Numbered from the stretch's first letter, positions 1-7,996 are shown. The stretch: DNA of 64,000 nucleotides from Clostridia bacterium (GCA_029258515.1 JARHYK010000032.1:1-64000), one strand, 5' to 3'. Notes: generated by a model not told the origin, from the letters alone. Program-made: numbers and translations.

Positions 1-2
1 TT

Positions 3-1538
3 ATAACAATAATTGTTTTATTAATCTTAGCTGGAGTTACAATAGCATCTTTAAGTGGAGAAAATGGAATTTTAACTAAAGCAATAGAAGCTAAAGAAAA
101 AACAAAAGAGCAACAAAAAGAAGAAGAAAAAATCATTAAAGATTTAGAATACTATGTGTCAAATATAGAAAATAGCTCAATATTTAATCCAAAAACTAAG
201 GTTAATGAACCACAACTAGCAACAGGAATGACAAGAATTATGTTTGATGTAAGTAATAAAGTAATAAAAGATGGAGAAACTGGGTTTAATAAAGATAATT
301 GGTATAGCTATACTGACAAAAAATGGGCAAATGCTGAAACGGAAGATGGAAGTATGTGGGTATGGATACCAAGATTTGCATATAAAATAAATGATAATCA
401 AACAGTAGATGTTAAATTTTTGATAGGAACATCAGATGGCTATTATGAAAAAGATGGAATAAAAACAGCTAAAAGACAAAAAGTAGTAGGAGAAAAAATA
501 GATACAAAAGTAGGATATACAGTACATCCAGCATTTACAAATGAAGCAGGAATACAATTTGCAAATGGTGGCTGGGATAAGGAATTATCAGGAATATGGG
601 TAGCAAAATTTGAAGCTGGATATGCAGATAAAAATAATTTTAAGGCAAGTAATGTAAATTATTCTCAAACTACAGTATGGGCTCCAGCAGTAGAAACAGG
701 AAGTCAAGATGGAAATGTACCAGCAAGAAATTGGTTGGATGGAGAATATGGAAGTAAAACAACAGCTATAAAATACCCAGTATTTAAAGGTTCAACATAT
801 GCAATGAATTATATAAATCATAATGATGCATTTAATATTTCAAAAGCTTTGACAGATGTATCTAATCCATATGGATTAAGTAAAACAACAGATAGTCATT
901 TAATGAAAAATAGTGAATGGGGAGCTGTAGCATATTTGGGAAAAAGCCAATATGGTTTAGGAAGTACAGCAATTGCTACAAATAATAAAAATCTAAATAA
1001 CACACCTAAAAGTGTATATGCAGTAACAGGATATGACGATGCTGGAAAACAATGGAATGAAGTTGAAGTAAGCAAAAAATCAAGTGCTTCAGGAACAGTA
1101 TATGGAGTATTTGATATGGCAGGAGGAACATGGGAAAGAACAGCGGCGTATATAAATAATCCTGTAGGACAAGGGAATAGAAATACTTATGGTAAAAGCA
1201 TAGTTAAAACAGGAGGAATAAGTACAAAATATACAACAGTTTATCCATTTGATAGTGATGTAGAAAAATTAGAAACAGAATATGATTCGATAAGTCAAGC
1301 TAATTATGCAAAAAATACATTAATTTACGGTGACGCAATAAGAGAAACAAGTACAGTAGGAAAAGGTGCAAGTTCTTGGGATTCTGACTGCTCTTATTTT
1401 CCTGCTTTAGACGATCCTTTCTTAGTGTATGGTGGTGCTTACTATGATGGTGGTTCTGCTGGATTGTTAGCATTTAGCAGAAGTTTTGGCGATAGTTATT
1501 GCTATAATGGTTTTCGTTCAGTTTTGGTTGTTTTGTAA
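3..1538 (+). CDS. Pilin-like N-terminus fused to FGE/C-type-lectin-like domain; putative DGR target (5' end outside window)
   Basis: The reading frame is open from base 3, so the start lies upstream; a GTG at 156 is internal. The first visible residues form a hydrophobic type IV pilin-like helix (ITIIVLLILAGVTIASLSG), followed by a Lys/Glu-rich stretch and a long extracellular part. The C-terminus has the formylglycine-generating-enzyme/C-type-lectin pattern: a GVFDMAGGTWE element near 1105-1140, then a GG...AG...GFR ending. The predicted role is a surface-displayed ligand-binding protein, not a sulfatase activator; this is inference from fold-type motifs. The last ~158 bases differ sharply in base composition from the rest (27 A in 158), as expected for a diversity-generating retroelement variable region. 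No reverse transcriptase or template repeat is visible here. A plain FGE-like surface protein is the alternative. Confidence 0.75.
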   Translation: MTIIVLLILAGVTIASLSGENGILTKAIEAKEKTKEQQKEEEKIIKDLEYYVSNIENSSIFNPKTKVNEPQLATGMTRIMFDVSNKVIKDGETGFNKDNWYSYTDKKWANAETEDGSMWVWIPRFAYKINDNQTVDVKFLIGTSDGYYEKDGIKTAKRQKVVGEKIDTKVGYTVHPAFTNEAGIQFANGGWDKELSGIWVAKFEAGYADKNNFKASNVNYSQTTVWAPAVETGSQDGNVPARNWLDGEYGSKTTAIKYPVFKGSTYAMNYINHNDAFNISKALTDVSNPYGLSKTTDSHLMKNSEWGAVAYLGKSQYGLGSTAIATNNKNLNNTPKSVYAVTGYDDAGKQWNEVEVSKKSSASGTVYGVFDMAGGTWERTAAYINNPVGQGNRNTYGKSIVKTGGISTKYTTVYPFDSDVEKLETEYDSISQANYAKNTLIYGDAIRETSTVGKGASSWDSDCSYFPALDDPFLVYGGAYYDGGSAGLLAFSRSFGDSYCYNGFRSVLVVL

Positions 1539-1600
1539 CACTTTATTAATAGAAATTTTGATTTAGTAGATTTTGAGAAATCTTCTATTCTAAAAGTTAA

Positions 1601-1634
1601 AAATCAAGTAAAAAATGATTTACTTGATTTTTTT
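1601..1634 (+). terminator. Intrinsic terminator after the pilin/FGE-like gene
   Basis: AAATCAAGTAAA pairs perfectly with TTTACTTGATTT across a 6-base loop and is followed by a T run. It lies 63 bases after the stop codon. A hairpin shortly after a DGR variable region is also a known DGR feature, so a second role is possible but unproven. Confidence 0.85.
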
Positions 1635-1978
1635 GTATTTTATTATTTTCTATATTTTAAAAGTAATACTTTACATGGCAAATTTTATGTTGAAAATTTT
1701 AAAATTAGGATTGTATGTAAAATATTAAAATTGGTGTTTCAGCACTAGTATTTTCAGTTAAATGTGACATATGTTTGATAAATCTACAAAAAAACTTATA
1801 CGATGACTCTAGGTTACTTGAAGATTTGGTGGAATTTTGGTATAGCATAAAATGATATAAATGAAGATTTATGTTATTTACCCAGTTATCACTAATTAGT
1901 GAGAGGGATTTCCTCTAACTTTTTGGTTTAACATATATAATAAAAAACAACAATAAAAGATTTTAAGGAGGATTAATT
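1635..1978. other. Intergenic region without a clear gene; palindrome and weak hairpin before the next gene
   Basis: I see no ORF with coding character. A perfect 14-base palindrome (TCACTAATTAGTGA) lies at 1889-1902 and overlaps a short AGAGG/CCTCT hairpin at 1902-1916 followed by AACTTTTT. This could be a weak terminator or attenuator for the gene at 1979. No known riboswitch class is recognised. I looked for a DGR template repeat resembling 1381-1538 and found none. Confidence 0.4.
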
Positions 1979-2329
1979 ATGAGTAATAGTTTAAAGAAAC
2001 GGATTGTTAATGCATTATTAGTATGCGGTTTTACTTTTATGTTGTGTTCTGTGTTTTTTAAGTTGATAAGACATACAGAGACCTGCTTGCCTTATTCTAT
2101 AATGTGGGCTATTTTTTATTCAGAAGGTTATTTTGTTGCGAAAACTGTTCATTATCCAGTAAATAAAGATAAAAGAATCATATTTTACAATCCTGCAAGA
2201 ATAATTTTTGTTTTAACCATAGTAATAGCATTCATAGTTGGAGTAATATTTGGACTACCAAATTGGAAAGCCATACTTGTAAATACTTGTATTCCATTTG
2301 GAATAGCACTTATTGCTTGTGGAGAATGA
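1979..2329 (+). CDS. Small membrane protein of unknown function
   Basis: This 116-residue protein has three to four hydrophobic segments (about residues 10-28, 38-55, 70-92 and 96-112) and no motif I recognise. A strong AAGGAGG ribosome site precedes the ATG. Codon choice is less A-rich than in neighbouring genes (CGG, ACC, CTG and TTGCCT occur early), which hints at recent acquisition. It stands alone between two transcription-stop regions and may be controlled by the hairpin/palindrome immediately upstream. Function unknown. Confidence 0.6.
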   Translation: MSNSLKKRIVNALLVCGFTFMLCSVFFKLIRHTETCLPYSIMWAIFYSEGYFVAKTVHYPVNKDKRIIFYNPARIIFVLTIVIAFIVGVIFGLPNWKAILVNTCIPFGIALIACGE

Positions 2330-2346
2330 ATTGGAAACTAATACTC

Positions 2347-2392
2347 AAAAAAAGAAAATATTTTCTTTTCCTCGAAAGAGGTTTCTTTTTTT
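2347..2392 (+). terminator. Intrinsic terminator with nested CCTCGAAAGAGG hairpin
   Basis: AAAAAAAGAAA pairs with TTTCTTTTTTT, enclosing a GAAA-tetraloop hairpin CCTC-GAAA-GAGG at 2370-2381. The core and its T-rich tail recur at 48152-48177. Confidence 0.7.
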
Positions 2393-2411
2393 GTAAGTAA
2401 GTGCAAAATTA

Positions 2412-2451
2412 ATGTAGGCAAAATATAAAATTTTGTCTACATGCTTTTTTT
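2412..2451 (+). terminator. Strong intrinsic terminator
   Basis: ATGTAGGCAAAAT pairs with ATTTTGTCTACAT (one G-U pair) across a five-base loop, followed by GCTTTTTTT. It is the second terminator-like structure after the gene at 1979. Confidence 0.85.
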
Positions 2452-2752
2452 AGTATGCCGATAATTTTATTAATGTATTGTGGTAATTCCATAAAAGAAG
2501 ATTTTTTATATCTTACTTTCAATTCTTTTATATAGCACTAAGAAAAATTCAACCTATTAGTAGCCTAGTAGCCTTCCTGATTTTCATTGTTCCATTAATG
2601 TAGTATTTTATTACAGCTGATTTCGATTTTTCATTATTATTTATAAAAGTTTTTATACTTCTATTATATTATGTTTTTAAGAGTGAACTTTTCATAGGTT
2701 AATTTCATAGGGGGATCTTATCATAAATTATTCATATACTCTAGTTTTTCTA
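2452..2752. other. Intergenic region; possible gene scrap on the minus strand
   Basis: The plus strand is T-rich here, the opposite of the flanking genes. On the minus strand, 2549-2641 can be read as about 30 codons ending in a helix-turn-helix-like pattern (YYINGTMKIRKATRLL) and a stop, with no start and stops upstream. This resembles the residue of a DNA-binding or transposase-type gene, but it is too short to assign. Confidence 0.25.
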
Positions 2753-2781
2753 TTGAAAAAAATATATATTAATGATATAAT
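2753..2781 (+). promoter_or_regulatory. Sigma-A promoter of the rsmE operon
   Basis: TTGAAA (2753-2758), 17-base spacer, TATAAT (2776-2781), placed 29 bases before the rsmE start with AAAGGAG between. Confidence 0.75.
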
Positions 2782-2809
2782 GAAAATATAAATTTTAAAG
2801 GAGAAAAAA

Positions 2810-3565
2810 ATGCCAAAATTTTTTGTGACTGAAGAGCAAGTAAAAGATGAAACAATTAAAATAACAGGAAAAGATGTTAATCATATAAAAAATGTATTAA
2901 GAATGAAGATAGAAGATAAATTACAAATATGTATAGAAGAATTAAAAAAAGATACAATTTGTGAAATAAAAGAAATAAATAAAGAAGATATTATATGTAA
3001 AATATTAGAAATTGAAGAAAATAGTGTAGAAAATAATATAGAAGTAAGTATATTTCAAGGATTGCCTAAAAATGATAAAATGGAATTGATAATTCAAAAA
3101 GCTGTTGAATTAGGTGTATATGATATATATCCATGTAAATTAAAAAGATGTATAGTAAAATTAAATGAAAAAGATGAAAAAAAGAAAATAGAAAGATGGC
3201 AAAAAATCTCAGAAGTTGCAGCTAAACAATGTGGAAGAGGAATTATACCTAAAATACAAAGAGTTACTTCGTTAAATGAAATATGTGAAGATATTTCAAA
3301 TTATGATAGTGTACTTGTAGCATATGAAGAAGAAAAAGAAAATTATATTAAATCAGAATTAAAAAAATTATCTGAAAAAGCAAATAATAATGAAAAAGTA
3401 AAAATAGCAGTAGTTATTGGACCAGAAGGTGGAATAGATAAAGAAGAAATAGAAAAGTTAAGACAAAATGGTGCAAAAATTATAACATTAGGGAAAAGAA
3501 TATTAAGAACTGAAACTGTTGCTTTTAATATATTAAGTAATATAATGTATGAATTAGAACAGTAA
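2810..3565 (+). CDS. rsmE: 16S rRNA (uracil-1498-N3)-methyltransferase RsmE
   Basis: RsmE methylates N3 of U1498 in helix 44 of 16S rRNA using S-adenosylmethionine. The 251-residue length is normal for the family. An N-terminal PUA-like domain (MPKFFV, DVNHIKNVLRMK) is followed by the SPOUT fold: QGLPKNDKMELIIQKAVELG near residue 85, the conserved KQCGRG segment, the VIGPEGG cofactor loop near residue 203, and LGKRILRTETVAFN at the end. AAAGGAG is well placed before the ATG. It opens a housekeeping operon running to 7187. Confidence 0.95.
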   Translation: MPKFFVTEEQVKDETIKITGKDVNHIKNVLRMKIEDKLQICIEELKKDTICEIKEINKEDIICKILEIEENSVENNIEVSIFQGLPKNDKMELIIQKAVELGVYDIYPCKLKRCIVKLNEKDEKKKIERWQKISEVAAKQCGRGIIPKIQRVTSLNEICEDISNYDSVLVAYEEEKENYIKSELKKLSEKANNNEKVKIAVVIGPEGGIDKEEIEKLRQNGAKIITLGKRILRTETVAFNILSNIMYELEQ

Positions 3566-3583
3566 AATTAGGGAGGAAAAAGT

Positions 3584-4297
3584 ATGGAAAAAGAGGCTAA
3601 AGAAAAAAAATCAAAAAAAGAAAACGAAGAAAAAGTAATTGAGAAAAAAGAAAAAACATCTAAAAATAAAGAAAAAGTAAGTAAAGTAAAAGAAACAACT
3701 GAGCATGAAAAAAAAGAAATAAGCAAAAAAGAAAAATTTAAAATAGATTTTTTAGAAGAAAAGATTAAAGAGAAAAAGAAAATTAAACTACCTAAGTTAT
3801 CAATACAAAAAATCATACAATGTGTTTTATTAGCAATTTTTTGCATAATATATTTTTTAATAGTAAATGAAACATATAAAGCTTTAAGTTTAGGAACATT
3901 TGAAAAGGCAATACATATTTTTTCAGGAATCTATGTACTAATAGGGATAATTTTTCTTGAAAAACTATATAAAGAAGAAATACTAGAAAAAGCAATTTCA
4001 GCAATAGAATTTTTTGCATTAGGAATACATTCATTATCATTAATATATGTGATTTCGAAATATAACATTGAATTAAAAACATATTTGATATTTTCATCAT
4101 ATATATTTACAATATACTATATAGTAAAGGCAATAGCGATATTTTTTAAAGCAAGAAAAGAGTATTTAAGTAGTTTAAGTGATGTTAAAGAAATAGTAAA
4201 AAAAGAAGAACCTATTAAAAAAGAAGCAACTAAAAGAAGAAAAAAGAAAAAAATAAATAGAAATAAAACAAAAAAAGAGGTTGAAGTAAATGATTAA
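3584..4297 (+). CDS. Membrane protein with highly charged cytoplasmic ends, unknown function
   Basis: This 237-residue protein begins with about 65 residues made almost entirely of Lys, Glu and Ser, which are predicted disordered or coiled. It then has about four membrane segments (roughly residues 73-93, 103-122, 133-155 and 163-187) and ends in a second strongly basic tail (RRKKKKINRNKTKK). No family motif is recognised. It sits 18 bases after rsmE and overlaps yicC by 8 bases, so it is co-transcribed and translationally coupled. The basic tails could contact RNA or membrane lipid; that is speculation. Confidence 0.7.
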   Translation: MEKEAKEKKSKKENEEKVIEKKEKTSKNKEKVSKVKETTEHEKKEISKKEKFKIDFLEEKIKEKKKIKLPKLSIQKIIQCVLLAIFCIIYFLIVNETYKALSLGTFEKAIHIFSGIYVLIGIIFLEKLYKEEILEKAISAIEFFALGIHSLSLIYVISKYNIELKTYLIFSSYIFTIYYIVKAIAIFFKARKEYLSSLSDVKEIVKKEEPIKKEATKRRKKKKINRNKTKKEVEVND

Positions 4298-5165
4298 AAG
4301 TATGACAGGATATGGAAAAGATAATTTGGTAATAAATTCTAAAGAATATCAAGTAGAAATTAAAAGTGTAAATCATAGATATTTAGATATAAATATTAAA
4401 TTACCAAAACAATTATCGTATTTAGAAGAAGATATAAAAAAAGTAATAGCTAGCAAAATAAAAAGAGGAAAAGTAGAAGTATATATATCTTTTAAAAACA
4501 ATAATGAGGAAGCTTTTAAAATTAACATCAATAATGAAATAGCAAAGGCATATATTAAAAGTTTTAAAAAATTGGCAAGTGAAGAAAACATAAATTCAAA
4601 TTTAGAAGTAATTGATATAATAAATTTGCCAGATGTATTAAATGTAACAATTAATCAAGAAGATGAAACAATTAAAAATGAAATATTGGAAGTTACAAAT
4701 AATGCTTTAAATCAACTTTTGAATATGAAAATAGTAGAAGGAAAAAAGTTATCAGAAGATATAATACCAAGATTAGAAAATATAAAAACAAAAATAACAG
4801 AAATATCTTCAATTTCTACTAGACTTATTGATGAATATATAGTAAAATTAGAAAAAAGAATAAAAGATATTCTTAAAACAGATGTTGTAGATGAAAATCG
4901 ACTAGCACAAGAAGTTGTAATTTATGCTGATAAATGTTCTATAGAAGAAGAAATAACAAGACTTAAAAGTCATATTGCACAATTTAGACAAATGTTGAAC
5001 AAAGATGAAACAATAGGAAAAAATCTAGACTTCTTGATACAAGAAATGAATAGAGAAACAAATACGATAGGATCAAAAGCAAATAATCTAGAAATTGTAA
5101 ATGGAGTAGTAGATATTAAAACAGAGTTAGAAAACATTAGGGAACAAATTCAAAATATAGAATAG
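4290..5165 (+). CDS. yicC: YicC/YloC-family endoribonuclease
   Basis: The protein starts with the family signature MIKSMTGYGK and continues with VEIKSVNHRYLDINIKLP. The C-terminal domain carries the EVVIYADKCSIEEEITRLKSH and GKNLDFLIQEMNRETNTIGSK blocks typical of the DUF1732 half. Length (291 residues) is normal. The family consists of cytoplasmic endoribonucleases linked to stationary-phase RNA turnover. In Firmicutes it is usually followed by remA, gmk and rpoZ; here remA and rpoZ follow but gmk does not. Confidence 0.95.
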   Translation: MIKSMTGYGKDNLVINSKEYQVEIKSVNHRYLDINIKLPKQLSYLEEDIKKVIASKIKRGKVEVYISFKNNNEEAFKININNEIAKAYIKSFKKLASEENINSNLEVIDIINLPDVLNVTINQEDETIKNEILEVTNNALNQLLNMKIVEGKKLSEDIIPRLENIKTKITEISSISTRLIDEYIVKLEKRIKDILKTDVVDENRLAQEVVIYADKCSIEEEITRLKSHIAQFRQMLNKDETIGKNLDFLIQEMNRETNTIGSKANNLEIVNGVVDIKTELENIREQIQNIE

Positions 5166-5177
5166 GAGGAATATAAA

Positions 5178-5459
5178 ATGCAATTAGTAAATATAGGGTT
5201 TGGAAATATTGTTTCAGCTTCAAGAATTGTAGCTATTATAAGCCCAGAGTCTGCACCAGTAAAAAGGTTAATACAAGAAGCAAAAGATGAAAAAACAGCT
5301 ATAGATGCAACATATGGAAGGAGAACAAGAGCTGTATTAATTATGGATTCAGGTCATATCATACTTTCAGCAGTTCAACCAGAAACAGTTGCAAGTAGAT
5401 TAGATAAAGATATCACAACAGCTTCTAATACAAGTGAAGTATTAGAAGAAAAAGAATAA
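5178..5459 (+). CDS. remA: RemA-like DNA-binding regulatory protein (DUF370)
   Basis: This 93-residue protein has the full RemA core: INIGFGN-like start ([18 protein letters not shown]), [11 protein letters not shown], a Thr/Arg-rich loop ([23 protein letters not shown]) and QPETVASRL. In Bacillus subtilis RemA activates biofilm matrix and osmoprotection genes by wrapping DNA as a ring-shaped oligomer. Here it has a short acidic extension after VASRL. GGAGGAA precedes the ATG. Its target could include the capsule operon downstream, but nothing in the sequence shows this. Confidence 0.93.
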   Translation: MQLVNIGFGNIVSASRIVAIISPESAPVKRLIQEAKDEKTAIDATYGRRTRAVLIMDSGHIILSAVQPETVASRLDKDITTASNTSEVLEEKE

Positions 5460-5489
5460 AAAATAAAATTAAAAGGTAGGTAATTAAAA

Positions 5490-5735
5490 ATGATGGTAAA
5501 ACCAAGTGTAAATGAATTATTAGAAAAGGCAGATAACAGATATGAATTAGTTATTGCTACTTCAAAAAGAGCAAGACAATTAGCAGAAGGGAAAGAACCT
5601 TTAACAAACAAAAAAGAAGAATCAGTTGTTACTTTAGCAGCAGATGAAATAGCAGAAGGAAAAGTTGAGATTGTAAAAGAAAATCAAAATAATAGTGAAC
5701 AAGATGAAGAAAAAGAAGAAGAAAACAAAGATTAA
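5490..5735 (+). CDS. rpoZ: RNA polymerase omega subunit
   Basis: The first 60 residues match the omega fold: MVKPSVNELLEKADNRYELVIATSKRARQL followed by EEKSVV-type spacing and LAADEIAEGKV. Omega binds the beta-prime C-terminus and helps RNA polymerase assembly. The last ~20 residues are an acidic tail (KEEENKD), common in Clostridia. Two ATGs (5490, 5493) are possible starts. The gene follows remA by 30 bases; gmk, which normally lies between them, is absent. Confidence 0.93.
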   Translation: MMVKPSVNELLEKADNRYELVIATSKRARQLAEGKEPLTNKKEESVVTLAADEIAEGKVEIVKENQNNSEQDEEKEEENKD

Positions 5736-5806
5736 TAAATCAGGCAATGATAACATAAGAAAATAACAAAAAGAACCATTGGAAAAGATAGTAAGAGGTG
5801 TAAAAA

Positions 5807-6148
5807 ATGTCATCAATATTTATCATAATATATATATTAATATTTGCTATTTTTGCTTTGGTGGCATTTTCGATTATGCAAATAAAATTAGCAGGTATGA
5901 ATGTAAAAGATTTTTGGGGATTTATTGAAGCAAACCAAATGCTTGATAAATTATATAAATTTGCTATTCAATACCAAAATATGTCTCCACAAGAGCAAAT
6001 AATATATTTATCAGAAGCAGAAAAGATATTTAACGCATTTAAAAATGTACCAAAAGAATTATGGGAAGAAGAATACCAAAAATATAAAGAAGTATTAAAA
6101 AAATATAACGACATAAAGATGATTAGATGGGCATCAGAAAAGAAATAG
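5807..6148 (+). CDS. Small single-pass membrane protein, unknown
   Basis: This 113-residue protein has one N-terminal membrane segment (residues 4-25) and a soluble, helical, charged C-terminal part rich in aromatic residues (KDFWGFIEANQMLDKLYKF; ELWEEEYQKYKEVLKKY). The membrane segment has no cleavage site, so the tail is probably cytoplasmic. No family is recognised. It lies in the operon between rpoZ and the LCP gene, 19 bases before the latter's start, so a role in envelope assembly is possible but unproven. Confidence 0.7.
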   Translation: MSSIFIIIYILIFAIFALVAFSIMQIKLAGMNVKDFWGFIEANQMLDKLYKFAIQYQNMSPQEQIIYLSEAEKIFNAFKNVPKELWEEEYQKYKEVLKKYNDIKMIRWASEKK

Positions 6149-6167
6149 TAAAGAAGGAAAATAGAAA

Positions 6168-7187
6168 ATGAAAAAGTTTTTAAATATATTAATAAAAATA
6201 TTAGTAATTTTATTGATTGTAATAATTGCAATAGTTGGGATAGGCTATTTATATATGAATAATAAGCTAGGTAAAATTCAAAAAGTGGAAATAAATAAAA
6301 ATGAAATTGGTATTGAAAAAAAAGTATCAGAGAACCTGGAAGGATATAGAAATATAGCACTTTTTGGAGTTGATAGTAGAAATCATAGCTTAGAAAAAGG
6401 AAATAGAAGTGACTGTATAATAATTGCAAGTATAAATAACAAAACAAAAGAAGTTAAATTAATTTCTGTATATCGTGATACATATGTACAAATAAAAGGA
6501 GTTGGTTTAGATAAAATAAACCATGCATATTCTTATGGTTCTGCAGAACTTGCATTAAATACATTAAACACAAACTTAGATTTAAATATACATGAATTTG
6601 TAACAGTGAATTTTGATGCTGTAGCAGAAGCAGTTGATAAATTAGGTGGAGTAGATATAAACATTGAAACACAAGAAGAAATGAAGTATTTGAATTCATA
6701 TATAGGTGAAACATCAAAAGTAACAGGAAAAACAACACCAAACATTACTAAAACAGGAAAACAAACTTTAAATGGAGTACAAGCAGTGGCATATTCTAGA
6801 ATTAGATATACAGAAGGTGGAGATAGAAAAAGAGCTGAAAGAATGAGAGTTGTTATAGAAGCAATGCTTAATAAATTAAAAACAAAAAGTATTTCAGAAA
6901 TAAATAGTTTTGTAGATGTTATTCTACCAAAAGTATACACAAATATATCAGCTAAAGAAATGATGCAATTAGCACCAAGTGCTATGAATTATAAAATTAT
7001 TGAAAGTATAGGATGGCCATATGAAACAAAAGGAATTACATTAGATAGATGGTATGGAGTACCAGTAACATTAGAAGAAAATGTTAAAAGATTGCATAAA
7101 GAAGCATTTGGAGAAGAAAACTATGAACCTTCAACTAATGTAAAAGAAATAAGTAATAAAATAATCAACAAAACTGGATATAGATAA
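6168..7187 (+). CDS. LytR-CpsA-Psr (LCP) family cell-wall polymer ligase
   Basis: A signal anchor (residues 4-30) precedes an extracellular LCP domain. Recognisable blocks are NIALFGVDSRNHS with the following RSD, KLISVYRDTYVQI, KINHAYSYGSAELALNTLN, the VNFDAVAEAVDKLGGVDI block, and GVQAVAYSRIRYTEGGDRKRAERM, which supplies the conserved arginines that bind the lipid pyrophosphate. LCP enzymes transfer teichoic acids or capsular polysaccharide from undecaprenyl carriers to peptidoglycan. The nearby capsule operon is an obvious source of substrate. It is the last gene of the operon, followed by a terminator. Confidence 0.95.
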   Translation: MKKFLNILIKILVILLIVIIAIVGIGYLYMNNKLGKIQKVEINKNEIGIEKKVSENLEGYRNIALFGVDSRNHSLEKGNRSDCIIIASINNKTKEVKLISVYRDTYVQIKGVGLDKINHAYSYGSAELALNTLNTNLDLNIHEFVTVNFDAVAEAVDKLGGVDINIETQEEMKYLNSYIGETSKVTGKTTPNITKTGKQTLNGVQAVAYSRIRYTEGGDRKRAERMRVVIEAMLNKLKTKSISEINSFVDVILPKVYTNISAKEMMQLAPSAMNYKIIESIGWPYETKGITLDRWYGVPVTLEENVKRLHKEAFGEENYEPSTNVKEISNKIINKTGYR

Positions 7188-7192
7188 ATAAT

Positions 7193-7224
7193 AAATTAGA
7201 GATGAAAAACATCTCTAATTTTTA
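7193..7224 (+). terminator. Intrinsic terminator of the rsmE-LCP operon
   Basis: AAATTAGAGATG pairs perfectly with CATCTCTAATTT across a five-A loop, followed by Ts. It begins five bases after the LCP stop codon. Confidence 0.9.
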
Positions 7225-7306
7225 TAATAAAAGAAAAATAAAACAAAAAAGGCAAAAGAATAAAAGCTAAAAAATAAGAAAATAATAGAAAAGGAAAAAT
7301 AAGCAA

Positions 7307-7792
7307 ATGCATAAAACTAAAATAGTAAGAATAATATTTTTAATTTTAACAATATTGACAGCTGCAGCTATCTTTATGTTTTCAAGTGAAGATGGAAAAA
7401 AGTCAGGAGAAACAAGTAGAGGGGTTGTAAAAACGGTTATAGATATTTTACCAAATACTAAAAATTTAGATGAGGGACAAAAACAAGAGGTTATAGAAAA
7501 CTCACAACCGATAATTAGAAAATTAGCACATTTTTCAATATATACACTTCTAGGATTAAATGTAATGGGGTTTTTAAGTACATATAATAACATAAATACC
7601 AAAAAGCAAATTATACTTGCATTAACAATATGTATTGTATATGCAATATCAGATGAAATACACCAACATTTTTCTGCAAATAGGACACCTAAAATTTTAG
7701 ATGTAGGGATAGATACATGTGGAAGTATATTAGGAGTTTTAATTGTACAGATTTGTTCTAAAATAAAAATGAACATACTAGAAGACAAATGA
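7307..7792 (+). CDS. VanZ-like membrane protein
   Basis: This 161-residue protein has four membrane segments and the VanZ-family pattern: FMFSSEDGKKSGETS after the first helix, IIRKLAHFSIYTLLG, and SDEIHQHFSANRTPKILDVGIDTCGSILG at the end. VanZ gives low-level teicoplanin resistance in enterococci; most genomic members have no defined function and are linked to envelope maintenance. It is a single-gene unit between two terminators, ahead of the capsule operon. Confidence 0.9.
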   Translation: MHKTKIVRIIFLILTILTAAAIFMFSSEDGKKSGETSRGVVKTVIDILPNTKNLDEGQKQEVIENSQPIIRKLAHFSIYTLLGLNVMGFLSTYNNINTKKQIILALTICIVYAISDEIHQHFSANRTPKILDVGIDTCGSILGVLIVQICSKIKMNILEDK

Positions 7793-7795
7793 AAT

Positions 7796-7845
7796 ACTAA
7801 CAATAAGTTATATTTATTTTAATATAGCTTGTTGTTAGTATTTGT
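7796..7845 (+). terminator. Intrinsic terminator after the VanZ-like gene
   Basis: A long imperfect hairpin whose outer arms ACTAACAA and TTGTTAGT pair perfectly, with inner TATATT/AATATA pairing, followed by a T-rich stretch. Confidence 0.75.
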
Positions 7846-7897
7846 TATGTAAGAAATATTACAAGAATATGACATTTAAAAAAACTAAAAAAAAAAC

Positions 7898-7926
7898 TTG
7901 ATTAAAAACAAAAAAAATTGTATAAT
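7898..7926 (+). promoter_or_regulatory. Sigma-A promoter of the exopolysaccharide operon
   Basis: TTGATT (7898-7903), 17-base A-rich spacer, TATAAT (7921-7926), about 70 bases before the first gene of the locus. A second, weaker TTGACA lies at 7951. Confidence 0.7.
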
Positions 7927-7996
7927 TAGGATGTAAGCAAAAAAGACAAGTTGACATAAAAATCTAAATAACTATATACAAGGAGGATATAAAGTT

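Noticed and set aside
1539-1978. DGR template repeat or accessory gene right after the putative variable region
   Set aside because: No stretch resembling 1381-1538 with extra adenines and no RT-like reading frame is present; the cassette must lie elsewhere if it exists.
2549-2641. Minus-strand HTH-like peptide
   Set aside because: Only about 30 codons, no start codon and stops directly upstream; mentioned as a possible scrap, not annotated as a gene.
6533-6940. 135-codon open frame on the minus strand inside the LCP gene
   Set aside because: It is an antisense shadow of a strongly conserved plus-strand gene; no ribosome site and no family features.
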